Under the pieces are notes generated by a model. It searched no databases and was not told where the DNA came from. It saw nothing but the letters and a program-made list of their open reading frames with translations. DNA of 64,000 nt from Adiantum capillus-veneris. Its lineage: Eukaryota; Streptophyta; Polypodiopsida; Polypodiales; Pteridaceae. Below are positions 23,397-34,774 of the stretch, piece after piece. Location: assembly GCA_014529385.2 (NCBI GenBank), contig CM043965.1:61545933-61609932 (forward strand), written 5' to 3'. A program made the position numbers and the translations under genes. Numbering within the stretch: the stretch's first letter is position 1; each line of letters begins with the position of its first letter.

Positions 23397-23775
23397 TGCA
23401 CCATGAACCTTCATCCTTCTCTTCCTTGGAGTCTGGACACCGTTGAGCAATGTGTCCTTGCTCTCCGGCCCTCTTAGGTGTGTAGCCTTCATGTGTCACT
23501 TTTGTTTCAGACCGCAATGGTGCCCCAAGACGCCTCCTGTCATCTCTCAAATAGTTGGTTATCACATTCTACTGCTTGAGAGATGAACTCACTTAGTGTG
23601 TGAACCTTTGGCATAGTCAATAAAAGATCTTTCACATCATCCTTCAATCCCCACCGAAATTGGCTAATAAAATATTCTTCATGCCAAGTTAAATCACAAG
23701 TGAGTTGGTGAAATTCGGATGCATAGACGGATGCATGTATTGACCCCTTGGCGGAGATTTCGAAGTTTGGTTTCG
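23397..23775 (-). pseudogene. Element C gag, C-terminal part
   Basis: The minus-strand frame (with breaks) reads 'SVYASEFHQLTCDLTWHEEY', 'FISQFRWGLKDDVKDLLL', 'LSEFISQAVECDN', then a knuckle remnant 'GHIAQRCP'. It is continuous with the N-terminal part at 44543-45035 if A' (23776-44542) and one TTTCG copy are discounted. Gag of this type ('MPEKFDG..KFRGFL') is found in several chromovirus lineages. Confidence 0.8.
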
Positions 23776-25009
23776 TGTAGGTGCAGCGGAATGAATGTTT
23801 GAAGTTTGCTAAAGATGAGTGCTCCGAACTGTGCTCAAGGTTCCTTTTTCTTATGGAAGGGAGAGCCTTCCGTTCTTAATGAGAGAGTGCAATGGACACA
23901 CAAAGTAAATGGACATAGTGCGAGAAAGTGTATGAGACTGAGAGGTAGAGAGAGAAGAGAATACGACACTAGAGACGACGTAAAACCCTCCTTCGAAGGC
24001 CCCACTCTCGTTGGCGAGAGTGGTCTACTATTGATTGCACAATCTGGTACAATGGCTGATGCAATGAGTCTACAATGGCTGGCTATGTCGACGTCGACGA
24101 CGAACCTAGTCTATGGCTGAAAACTGAGAATCCCGATGACTACGGTATGGCTGTCCAAAAACGCCAATGAGGCTGAAATTTGCTGATGCAAACACGCAGC
24201 CCTTGGTAGCATAAAAACGCTGTCTTGCTACTCCTAAATACGCTGATTTGCAGCTTTGAAAACGCTGAATTGCAGCCTTGAAAGTTCTCCAAAAAAACGC
24301 TGATCTGGCTTGTCCGGAATGGCTAGATTCCGGACGCTTTAGTCTCTGATTTGCTGAAGCTATGCACTGCTGAAAATGCCAGGGAAGTGGGAGATATGGT
24401 CTGCTGAAAAACGCCAGCAAAGGGAGGACCTATGGCGATGAGGCTATGGATGGAAAATGCCAGGGGATAGGAGTCTATGGCGATGAGGATCTTGTTGAAA
24501 AACGCCAGCAGATGGTATGAGGCTGCTGATGAAAAACGCTAGGTGCTGGGGGGTCTTGCTTGGAGGAAAAACGCCACCAAGGGGGAAGTCTTGCTGAGAG
24601 AGAGAGAGGGGAACCTGTTGCCTGTGGCTTGTGTTCTCCTTGCTCTTCTGCCAAGTAGGGCTAGCTTATGGTTTGCTTATATATTATCTTACCCAATTTT
24701 CCCTACCCAGTTCCCAACAAAATTCGCTTAAATTAATAAGTAAAAAATGTCAAAAATAGGGAAAATAGGTTAAATGCACTGGAAAATTCCCCTGAAGGAT
24801 TTTGATGGATTCTGATGGGAATACTTATGATCATACTGTGTGCAACCAGAGGATATGCATCTACACTAAGTGCCTGGGCATGCACGGTCTGCGAACAGAC
24901 TCACAAAAAGTGCAAGAACACTGCTAATCTAGACTGATTGGACCGAACGGAACCCTTGTCGTGCTGTAGCTTGTCCACGGACACATAGGGTTGGATGTGT
25001 CAAGTGACA
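23776..25009 (-). repeat. 3' LTR of A' (1234 bp)
   Basis: Minus strand TGTCACTTGACAC ... CGCTGCACCTACA. It contains a run of near-regular 'AAAACGCYAGCAAG..'-like segments (about 24150-24580) that the 5' LTR lacks, and the conserved LTR hairpin at 24002-24023. Confidence 0.9.
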
Positions 25010-25557
25010 TCCCCTCCTTTTCAAAGTGAGGTACTGGTACCGAACTGTATGGCATCGAGGGAGATCGCCAATAGCATCCGGAATCCTGGAAGGGACTCTT
25101 CGTCGGCCCAGTCTGATGTGTGGGTCGTGCGGTACGTGAACTTCATAAGGTTTGCAACGTTTGCTTCTTTGGGCCCCGCCGAAAGCGACAGTCTTCTGAG
25201 GCTCCTTCGATGCTTCAACTTTGTCTAGAGTCATGCTTCTTTCTCCTTCAAGAATCTCCATGGCTGAAAATTCCTGAAACCATTTCCAACACAAAAACAA
25301 GAACATACCCATTCCATGTAAAGTGACTGGAAAAAATCTCGTCTTCTTCAAAGACTGTGCACGCAATGTAGATGAACAAAGAGACGGAGTGCTAACCCAT
25401 TCACAACACACACGCAAACAATGAGATCGAATCTTGTCATGCTGATCTAAATCAATCAACTGTGACAAAACACAATGGGAATGCCCATGCTTAGTGCTCA
25501 TACTTTCATGTGTGCTCTCTACAACTGTGTCGTGCCAAGGAAGAGATGGAATGTGAC
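25010..25557 (-). pseudogene. A' tail frame, distal part
   Basis: Minus-strand coding-like sequence homologous to the C-terminal third of the 524-residue A protein (PSLPWHDTV, MSTKHGHSHC, TLHGMGMFLFLCWKWFQEF, SAMEILE). It ends in frame-shifted remnants matching an integrase tail. A polypurine tract lies next to the LTR (about 25010-25026). The junction at 25557 is the GTGAC insertion site of the A array. Confidence 0.8.
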
Positions 25558-26677
25558 TGTCACGTGACACATCCCAACCCTATGTGTCCGTGGACAAGCT
25601 ACACCACAGCAGGGTTCAGTAAGTCCGATCAAGTTAGATTAGCAGTGATCTGGCACTTTTGTGAGTCTATTCGTAGACCGTGCATGCCCAGTAACTTAGC
25701 ATAGATGCCTATCCTCCGGTTGCACACAACATGATATGGGAATTCCCATGAGAATCCATTAGCACCAATTAGGGGAATTTTACAGTGCATTTAGCCTATT
25801 TTCCTATTTATTGGGATTTTCACTTATTATTTTTAAGTGACTTTCCAACAAAAGTAGGTAGGGCAATTTTGCTAAGTTAATATATAAGCAAACCAAAGTT
25901 CACACTTTCTGGCAGAAGAGGCAGCAGGAGCACCTTGCTCAACAGGCAACTTCTTAGCAAGACCAACCCCCGCGACTACTCTGGCGTTTTCTCCACAGAA
26001 GACCTAGCGTTTTTGCATCAGATCAGCCTTGGCGATTTGTGCACAGCAGATCAGCCCCGGCGTCATCACGACACAGCAGATCAGCCTAGTGTTGTTGCAT
26101 TTGCAGAACCCCGGCGACAAAAGGACCAATTTCAGCCCCTGGCGTTTTTGGATTTCAGCAGAAAATTAAGACCGGCATTATTCACCTAAAGTGTAGCAGA
26201 TTCAGCCCGTAAGGACCATCAGTTTTCAGCCCTAAGAAACCTCATTTTTCAGATAAGAAAACGCAGCCAAAACAGTCATTTTCAGCCACCGAAACAGTCC
26301 CGAAATTCAGTGATTAGAAGATCTCAGATTCCAGCCAGCGTCGTCGTCATCATCGTCATCGTCATCGGCATAGACCAAGTTGCATAGTCCATTGCATACG
26401 CATTGTACACCTTTATGCAATCAAAGAATAGACCACTCTCGTCGACGAGAGTGGGGCCTTCGGAGGAGGGTTTTACAACCTCTCGGTGTCGTATCTCTTC
26501 TCTCTCCTTCTCTCAGTCTCATTCATTTGCACGCACAACATCCACCCACTTTCTTCGTGATCATAGCACTCTCCATAAGACGGAAAGCTCTCTCTTTTTC
26601 TAAGAACTAAAAGGAACCTTGAGCAATAAAGATCCCTAATCTTGAGAAATACAACATTCATTCCGTTGCACCAAACA
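25558..26677 (+). repeat. A array LTR 1 (1120 bp)
   Basis: TGTCACGTGACAC ... GCACCAAACA. TATA-like TATATAAG at 25881-25888. A 22-nt inverted repeat at 26433-26454 (9-bp stem CCACTCTCG/CGAGAGTGG, loop TCGA) lies in what would be transcribed leader. Trinucleotide CGT/CAT runs lie near 26338-26370. Confidence 0.95.
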
Positions 26678-26678
26678 T

Positions 26679-26690
26679 TGGTATCAGAGC
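26679..26690 (+). other. Primer binding site, A copy 1
   Basis: TGGTATCAGAGC, initiator tRNA-Met type. The second copy of the array has the same site at 37850-37861. Confidence 0.9.
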
Positions 26691-27168
26691 TTTGGAAGTG
26701 TTCTGCATTACTCAAGGGAAGAACCACAAGAATTTTTTTGCTTCTTGTGATCGCACGAACCCAAGTTTTCTTGGGCGTGGCGATTCCTAATCGTGTTTTG
26801 TTGAAGAGTGACAGGAATCCCAAGAAAGAAGGGCTTGTCCAGCCTCCCCTTGTGTCTCTTTTCACTCATTGAGAGCGGACCGTGCACTTCGCGGCCGGCC
26901 AATCGACGTGAGGTGGGAAAAAGCAACCTTGGTGTGAGCGCAAGGCCGCCGAGGGGTGCGCCCGCAGAAAAGGGTAGAACTCGGGTGAAGAGAAGATCCT
27001 TCTCCAACGCGATTTGCAAGCGAAAGAAAACCTCAAGAACCTCAAGAACCCAAGACCCTCAAGACTCAAGAACCTCAAGAACCCTGGATTCTCACGAATC
27101 AAGGACCTCAAGAACCAAGTTCCTCGTGAACTTAAGAACCCAAGACCACAAGAACCCACGATTGCAGG

Positions 27169-28743
27169 ATGATCATCACTAAAAGCGGAATGGATACTTC
27201 GCTTGGAGGTGATGAGCATGAGAGAGGCGAAGAAGAATTTTCCCCATCAGGAGGTTTTTCCGACCCTTCCCCATCTACGACAAAGATTGCACTAACTCCT
27301 ATGGAGGAGTTGGACCAAGAAAGAGAAGCAGAAAGAAAAGCCTACGAAGAAGATATGGCAGCCATCGAGCGTAAGTACCAAGAAAGAAGGGCAGCCATAG
27401 AAGCGGAATTTTATTGCGAGAACAAAGCACAAATGCAAGAGTTATTGCGACTCTTTTCTCAAGCTGAGGCACAGATGCAACAGAATCGGAAAAAGGAGGC
27501 TCTCTCAGTCTCTTCTTCTCCACAGCATGACACACAGGAATTGCATGATGAGAAGCATGATGAATTGAATGATAATGATTTGCATGATGATTTGAATGAC
27601 AATGATAATCATGATGATTTAGAGGCCAATGATTTGCATAATGATTTGGATGACAATGACAAGCATGATGATTTGCATGATCAAGATGTGATTCCTCACA
27701 AGCATGATGATTTGCATGATCAAGATGTGATTTCTCACAAGCATGATGAGTTGCATGAAGAAGATGTGATTTTTCACAAGGATGATGTGTTAGTTGATGC
27801 TTTTGCTAGCGAAGCTAACCTCGTTGTAGATTCGATCAATCACGAAGAAGCGATCTTGGCTTTCGAGTCGAGGTCCAAAGAACCCCCACAAGACGATTCG
27901 ATCATTCAAGACGAAGAGATCTTGGCTCTCGAGCTTAGATCCACAGAACCCCTTCAGGAAGAACCGATCTTGGCTCTCGAGCCTTGGTCCAAAGAACCCA
28001 CACAGGAAGTATTATGTGTTCGCATGATTGATACGCGCGCATGGTTGGAGTGTTTCATTCGTGAAGGTTTCCTATATTTTAGTCAGCATCGTTATGTGAT
28101 CCCTTTTTCTAGGCATGACATATTGTATGTTGAGCACGTTTCTCTCATGGATGAGCACGAATGTATGCGGATTGTTCATGAAAAGCTGAAAGGTATGTAT
28201 GTTAGGAAGTCACATTCCATGTCTCTTCCTTGGCATGACACAGTTTCCGAAAGATCACATGATTGTATGAGCACCAAGCATGGGCATTTCCATTGTGAAT
28301 TGCCACAACTGATTGATTTCGATCAAACAGAAAAGATTCGACCTCATGTGTTTGATAAACGGTTTGTCACTCCGTCTCTATGTTCATCCACATTGCATAC
28401 AGAGTCTTTAGAGAAGACAAGATTTTTTTCCTTCACTTTACATGGATTGGGTATCTTCATGGTTTTGTGTTGGAGATGGTTTCAGGAATTTTCAGCCATG
28501 GAGATTCTTGAAGACGAAAGAAGCCGGATTCTAGACGAAGTTGAAGCATCGAAGGAGCCACAGAAGACTTTGTGTCGCTTTCGGCGCGGCCCAAAGAAGC
28601 AAGCGTTGCAGACCTTTATGAAGTTCAAGTATCGCACGACCCACACATCAGGGTGGGCCGGCGAAGAGTGCCTTCCAGGATTCCGGATGCTATTGGCGAT
28701 CTCCCTCGACGCCATACAGTTCGGTACCAGTACCTCACTTTGA
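27169..28743 (+). CDS. Non-autonomous A element fusion protein, copy 1 (524 aa)
   Basis: Uninterrupted frame starting MIITKSGMDTS, the gag start shared with A'. Residues 1-112: gag N-terminus with a charged coiled coil (REAERKAYEEDMAAIERKYQ). Residues 120-205: repeats of His-Asp/Asn-Asp (HDDL, NDND, HKHDDLHDQDVI). Residues 220-280: about four 'ILALExRSxEPxQE' repeats. Residues 283-460: an unrecognised region with a hydrophobic stretch (LHGLGIFMVLCWRWF). The last ~70 residues are out-of-frame derivatives of an integrase tail. Compared with A', the gag core, zinc knuckle and protease are missing, so the gene looks like a deletion fusion. No enzyme domain; function unknown. It ends 11 bp before the 3' LTR. 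Confidence 0.8.
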   Translation: MIITKSGMDTSLGGDEHERGEEEFSPSGGFSDPSPSTTKIALTPMEELDQEREAERKAYEEDMAAIERKYQERRAAIEAEFYCENKAQMQELLRLFSQAEAQMQQNRKKEALSVSSSPQHDTQELHDEKHDELNDNDLHDDLNDNDNHDDLEANDLHNDLDDNDKHDDLHDQDVIPHKHDDLHDQDVISHKHDELHEEDVIFHKDDVLVDAFASEANLVVDSINHEEAILAFESRSKEPPQDDSIIQDEEILALELRSTEPLQEEPILALEPWSKEPTQEVLCVRMIDTRAWLECFIREGFLYFSQHRYVIPFSRHDILYVEHVSLMDEHECMRIVHEKLKGMYVRKSHSMSLPWHDTVSERSHDCMSTKHGHFHCELPQLIDFDQTEKIRPHVFDKRFVTPSLCSSTLHTESLEKTRFFSFTLHGLGIFMVLCWRWFQEFSAMEILEDERSRILDEVEASKEPQKTLCRFRRGPKKQALQTFMKFKYRTTHTSGWAGEECLPGFRMLLAISLDAIQFGTSTSL

Positions 28744-28754
28744 AAAGGAGGGGA

Positions 28755-28926
28755 TGTCACGTGACACATCCCAACCCTATGTGTCCGTGGACAAGCTACA
28801 CCACAACAGGGTTCAGTAAGTCCGATCAAGTTAGATTAGCAGTGATCTGGCACTTTTGTGAGTCTATTCGTAGACCATGCATGCCCAGTCACTTAGCATA
28901 GATGCATATCCTCCGGTTGCACACAG
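28755..28926 (+). repeat. A array LTR 2, left part
   Basis: Begins TGTCACGTGACACATC. Interrupted at 28926 by element B with target duplication CACAG (28922-28926 and 36895-36899). It resumes at 36900. Confidence 0.95.
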
Positions 28927-29499
28927 TGTAACAGACTTGGACACTCCAAGTGAAGAATCAACCGCGACAGCACCAAATAACCACTTCAAAACAATTCAAA
29001 GATCACAATAGATTTGCACTGGCCCGGCGGAGTTCCGTGCCTAGAGATATTGGCCCCAAAGACTGGCGCCCCTTTCGGTATTTCTTTTTATATTAATCAA
29101 TCATCAAAGTACAAGAGAGTGGTTAGGGTTTCACTCTCAGACTCTGCGTCCAGATGCTCTGAGAAGTGAGGCCCTCACCACTAATTTAAAGGTTACAAGG
29201 GATGCCCAAAAGCAGAGCCCCAAAAGCTTCAAATCAAAAGCAATTGCTCTCTCTCTCTCTCAGAGAGAGTCAAAACATGAAAGCAAAAGCATTCTCTCTC
29301 TCTTTCTCATTTAAGTAGAGAAAAAGCGAAATTTGCGTCGCTCATCATTTTTATTTTTAAAAAAATAAAAATAAAAAATTTCAGCCTCCGCGATTTCCGG
29401 AAATTAGGGTTTTTGGCAGAAATTAGGGTTTGCAGGAATTTTAGGGTTTCTGGCAGAAATTAGGGTTTCTGTTGTCCGCCACGTCATCACTTTGTGACA
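28927..29499 (-). repeat. 3' LTR of B (573 bp)
   Basis: Minus strand TGTCACAAAGTG ... AAGTCTGTTACA. Contains a (CT)n run and the cross-family motif 'AAATACCGAAAGGGGCGCCA' on the sense (minus) strand at about 29056-29090. Confidence 0.93.
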
Positions 29500-29512
29500 T
29501 ACCCCCCTCTTG

Positions 29513-30104
29513 AAAGCATTGTAATCGACCTCGATTACGCCTGCAAAACCGACAAAAGCCATAAACCGTCTTAGCAGACACTGACTGTTAGTACCTACGT
29601 ACTAGGAACACACATCTAGCACATGTACAAAATCGACAGTCACATCACACGACATCACAGGACATCACCAGACATCACAGGACATCACATGACATTCAAC
29701 ATTCATTCGGATCTTAGACCATGATTTATCGGCAATGTAGCTAGCAATCATATCTAGGTCCAATCGGGACCTCATCGATGTCCGATTGACTAACCCCTAT
29801 TGCAACCACGTCTATTCGAGATCAATCAGACCAAAATGCTGCAGTCATTTCGGCTATCAGTTCCTGCACTCACAAGAAGTCAAGAACAAATCAGTATCAT
29901 AATTAGGAATTCAATTTTATAAAGTCATCGAGCAGAATACTGTCAGCTCTCAGTATCCCTGAAGCTCAAAGAGACATTAGTGACTTTAGTATCAAAATCG
30001 AGGTATCTGTTGACAAAGGAGTGGAGTGACTCCCCTCTTGTGCATCCCACTGCACCAGATCTCCGGCCAAGCTGAATTCTGGGTTCCGTTTGGAGTAGAC
30101 TATG
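29513..30104. other. B 3' non-coding region
   Basis: Between the pol end and polypurine tract. Short tandem repeat built on 'GACATCACAG' at about 29650-29695. No gene. Confidence 0.6.
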
Positions 30105-33100
30105 CTAAACCAAAACATCGAGGTAAAGTTTCACAATCCGAGGAGTATCTGCTAGGTCCTCCTCCTCCATCCACTTCGCATCAAATGCATGAAAGTTCTT
30201 GAACTTAACCAAGAACCGCCTTCGGACTTTACCTTTCTTCGTATCATTATGTGCCAAAATCTGTTCAGGAACAAGGATCTCCTCGTTTTCTTCCACTTTG
30301 GGTTGCTCATCAGGCTCCCCATCATCAGGCACATCACCCTTAACAGGTTTCAAGAGACTCACATGCAATGCATTGTGAATCCTCCAAGTATCTGGCAGTT
30401 TCAATCGGAAGGAGACATCATTTATCTTGTCAGTAATCTGGAAAGGTCCGTAGTATCACATACTAAGCTTTGGAAAAAGCCTCTCCTTTCCCTCCTTCTT
30501 TCTTAGGCGTGCCTTCTCAAAAGTAAGAGCACCCAATCATCCTCCTTCAGTTTCCAGTCGTGACGATGGCGATCTGCTGCCTTTTTCTGTCGTTCTTGAG
30601 ACTTCTGCAAAGTCTCGCGAACCTTGGCAAAAGCCGTATCCAAGTCTCACGAATATTCATCCGCTTCCAATATCTAATCTTTCGTGCTCAGGAAGGATGG
30701 AACCTTCGCAGCACTTTCAACAATCTCACATGGCGTCTTCCCCGTCGAAGAGTGTATCGTGTTATTGTAGGCAAATTCCACCAAAGGTAAGTTCTTTTCC
30801 CATTGAGTCTTCTGATGCGAGATACAAGACTTCAATAAATCTAAAATCACTGAATTGGCAATCTCAGATTGCCCGCCAGTCTGCAAGTGGAACGATGACG
30901 TGAACTGCAACCGCGTGCCAATGTTCTCCCAAATTGCCTTCCAAAACAAACTCATAAATCTGGGGTCTCTGTCGGAGACAATCGTCTCAAGCGTACCATG
31001 TAATCGGAAAATCATCGTGATCATTCTGTATTCTCGGGAGATAAAAAAAAATGAAATCCATTTCAATATTTTCCCAGGGGCGGGTGGGTATGGGTAAAGG
31101 CTGTAACAATCCCTGTGCCTTATGCCTATCAAACTTGACCTTCTGGCATACCAAGCAACTGTGCACAAACTCTTCCACATCCTTCTTCAGTCTTCGCCAA
31201 AAGAAATCTCTCTCTACCCCTTTCATGGTGGTAGCAATGCCGCGGTGACCCGTAAAAGGTGGACAGTGGCAATCAATCATAACCTTTTCCCTCAACGGCT
31301 GTGTAACGCACAACATAGTCTTTTTCATCAAGTAGCCTTCCCGAAGGGAGTATCCAGGTACTGTCTCCCCATCCCGTATCCGTGTGAAAATATCTGCAAA
31401 ATCTGTATCTGTGGCACACTGATCGACCATATCCTCGAAGCTCCTATGATGTATCGCGGAAATAGCCAGAACCAACGGTTTTCGAGACAAAGCATCTGCC
31501 ACCACATTCTTCTGTCCCTGCACATGGACAATCTGGAAGTGGAACTGTGACAAGATGTTCACCCACCGCATCTGCTTTTCCGAAAGCTGCTTCTGTGACA
31601 AGAAGTAGCGCAAACTCTGATGGTCTGTAAAGACAGTAAAATCCGCTCCGAGTAGGTAATGCCGCCACTGAGTAAGAGCGTGGATAACCGCCAAAAGCTC
31701 TTTCCCATAGATCTGTGCTGTCATCTCCAGCCTAGAGAACAAACGGCTCTCGTAAGCTATGACATGGCCTTCTTGCATCAAGACCGTACCCAGACTACGA
31801 CCACAAGCATCACAAAATACTTCAAATGACTTTTGCAAGTCTGGCAAAGTCAAATCTGGTCCTGTAGTGAATTTCTCTTTCAATGTCTGAAAGGCAGTCA
31901 CCTCTGTGGGTCCCCACGAAAAAGGTACTCCTTTCTGTGTCAAGGTATGCAAAGGGGAAGCAACCTCTGCAAACTTTTGTATGACTGCCTGTAGTACGAA
32001 CACAGTCCCAAGAAGCTTCTAACTTCATGGACATTCCTGAAATCGGGCCAATCACGGATAGTCTCTATCTTGGCCGGGTTCATTTACACTCCTGCTGTTG
32101 ACACAATGTGTCCCAAAAAATGTATCTCTGGTAGGAAAAATTCACTTTTCGTAGCATTAATCACTAATGTGTGATCTCATAATGCCTGAAAGACTTGAAG
32201 CAGATGATCTCTGTGTTCAGCCTCATTCTTGGAGAAAACAATGATGTGGTCAAAGAAAGTGCCAACAAATAGCCTGTACTCTCGAAAAATCCTATCATCA
32301 TCCGGTTAAATGTCGCAGGAGCATTGGTTAAGCCAAAAGGCATCACCAAAAACTCAAATAACCCAAAAGTCGTCCGAAAAGCTGTCTTGTAGACATCTCT
32401 GTCTTGTAGACATCTCCAGGCGCTATCCTGATCTGATGATATCCACTCTTCAAGTCAATCCTGCCAAAGCACGAGGATCCCTGTAACCTGTCGAGTATAT
32501 CATCGATCCTAGGAATCGGAAATCTGTTCTTGATGGTGATTTCGTTGAGAGTGCTATAATCGATGCACATTCTCCAAGATCCGTCTTTCTTCAAAACCAA
32601 CAACACTGGAGAGCAATACGGTGAAGTACTAGGCTGGACAAGACCCTTTTCCAAGAGGTCTTTCACTGGGTTCATAATCTTTTCATTCTGTACTCGGCTC
32701 ACACGATAAGGTGGCCGATTCGGTGGCGTGCTTCCAGATATCAGATCAATGGTATGATCTTCAAGCCCTCTCAAAAGCAATCGGCATGAGCGTGGAGAAA
32801 AAAATCTTGGCGTTCTTTTCTTCAGGTCAAAACATATTCAACTTTTATCCATCGTTCAGTTCTCCCAAAAGAATGAGTAAGAAAACTGAAGTTCATCAAG
32901 TACAATCTCTAAGCCCTTCATTTATCAAAGTCGCTTTCTCGGCCCGGTAGTCAACCACGGCGTAGTTCTTGTGGTACCAAGGGATCCCGAGTAGAACGTC
33001 ACTCGCGTGCCCTGAACACCGCTGTCATTGCAAACGAAGTTTGCCAATGCTCGGTGTAATGGCAACATCCCATCCGGGTGCCAGTTGAACTACCTCCGCC

Positions 33101-33259
33101 TGTGGCGTCAGTCTGTCGGGCGTAGTTCCAAATCAAGCTGCCAATTCCAAGTGAAAAGAAGTTGGCCTTGGCTCCTTCAAAAGAGCTTCCTGATCCTTCA
33201 CTTTGCCCCTAAAAAAAGCGGCAAAGTTTGTACTTTCATTCATTTGATTCGGTGCAAGT
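30105..33259 (-). pseudogene. B pol (protease end, RT, RNase H, integrase, chromodomain-like tail), degenerate
   Basis: Recognisable blocks, right to left. Protease end 'LGIPWYHKNYAVVDYRAE' near 32935-32990. RT '[19 protein letters not shown]' through '[17 protein letters not shown]' at 32170-32780. RNase H and integrase finger at 30987-32003 ('DACGRSLGTVLMQEGHVIAY', 'TDHQSLRYFLSQKQLS', 'CPPFTGHRGI', 'CLVCQKVKFDRHKAQG'). Integrase core at 30674-31000 ('VSDRDPRFMSLFWKA', 'SSFHLQTGGQSEIANS', 'LVEFAYNNTIHSSTGKTP'). Chromodomain-like C-terminus at 30105-30404 ('ILVPEQILAHN..VRRRFLVKFKNFHAFDAKW'). Repeated frameshifts and stops make it non-functional. Confidence 0.92.
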
Positions 33260-33264
33260 CCCAC

Positions 33265-34744
33265 TGTCACGAGGACGTGGCAGTTATTAACCATGTCACA
33301 GAGATGTGGCAACTGCTAACCTTGGTTGTTGGTTTCTTTCCAATGGGGTTTATTTTATTTATTTTGAGACTCTCTTTTTGAAGTAGCAAACGGTCGGACA
33401 TTGTATGGCCAATGTGAACGGTAGATTCACCCGCAGACGGGAAGTGGTCGGCACTGGAATTCGTATGGTAAGAGGATGTCTAGGCTCAGAGCAAGATCAT
33501 ATAGGTCCCCCCGTCGCACTTAGCAAGTTGGTGGATACTAGGAAGTGAACTCAATTAAGGCATAAAGTCAAGGTGGGACTACCAACAAAAAGTATCCGAC
33601 AGTTGGGCCACATTGCATTTTTGGATGCGGTCCCAATGAGGATAGATGGTCAGAAGACGAGTGGGAGCCCAACGGAAGCATCTCCTAAAATTTAGGGAAC
33701 TGCTATTTTGGGCCACGAAATGTGTTCGCGTCATTACCTTCGGTATGACTAGGGGAACACTTTACAACTCTGCCGCGAAGTCAACTGACGCACCAATTGA
33801 GATATTTTTAGCAGGGAAAGCCCAAACTCGGAAACTGGGCGACGTGTCAGCTTGTGAGCGATTCTGCCACTCTAGGAGGCAAAAACGAGCTGCATATCAT
33901 CAAAGGGGGCGCCATTTTCAGCCACAGGCGGATTGCAACAGGTACAGAAGCTATGGAATGCTTACCTTGCCCTCTATGCACAGTATGGTGACGGGAGTGA
34001 TGCCCCGCACGCTACATACTGCTCTCTTTCTCCCCTACGTGCAGTTATGTGATGCCCCACAAGAGGGCTACTCATTTGACTGATGTACAGTTGTGTGGGT
34101 TCATGCTTTTGTGCTGAGGCAAGAGCCTCCTTGAGCAGGAACGGGGGTAGCTAACTGCTGCTCCAAAGCAGGCACTGGTGAGGGTCATAACCTCACCGTA
34201 CAGGTGCAAAATCAGCGCTGTGTATGCGCTGTAATTTGACTGTTTTTCAGCCATACGGACGCCAGGATCATTGGGAATCGTGCCCCACTGGCAAAAGACA
34301 GTTAGGGGACTGTTTGGGGCTGAAAACAGGGCAAAAACCAGTAAATACAGCGTGCTGAATTTACTGTTTTTGGACAGGAATCAGAGGGTATACGACAGTG
34401 CAAGCGAGTTCCAGCAGGGGAATTGGTTTCGCGCAAGTTTTGGGGCTGTTATGCTGCCGAAATTTGGCCAAATCAAATGGTATCTAGGTGGATACACGTG
34501 AAGGATTCCCAGGACCTTACCTTGTAATTTACCCTCCTAAAGAATAAAGAAATACCGAAAGGGGCGCCAATTTTGGGGCCTACAGGTTGTCGGCGTCTGC
34601 TTGGAGCATTCTAGCTTCCGAGCAGTGTGTGTGATGAAGTGTTAATTCTCGTTACAGGTCTCCTTTGCAAAGTGCTCTGTGTGTGTGTTTAAGTAAAGAT
34701 TTTCGGGTGAAAGCCAACGCCTACCGCCCTACGGGCCGGTTTCA
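33265..34744 (+). repeat. Solo LTR of family D inside B (1480 bp)
   Basis: Flanked by CCCAC at 33260-33264 and 34745-34749. Starts TGTCACGAGGACG and ends GGCCGGTTTCA. Matches, in opposite orientation, the 5' LTR of the D element at 60893-62425 along most of its length. Contains AATAAAGAAATACC and 'GAAAGGGGCGCCAATTTTGG' near 34544-34578. No internal element sequence is present, so LTR-LTR recombination removed it. Confidence 0.93.
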
Positions 34745-34774
34745 CCCACGCCATGTGGTACCAGTTCTACTTTT

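Noticed and set aside
26866-27219. Antisense open frames over the A leader (also 38037-38390 and 27299-27535)
   Set aside because: No domain; they are complementary to the repeated leader and gag N-terminus and have no supporting context.
28067-28560. Envelope-like gene in the A fusion protein because of its hydrophobic segment
   Set aside because: A single short hydrophobic stretch, no signal peptide and no recognised envelope features; left as unknown.
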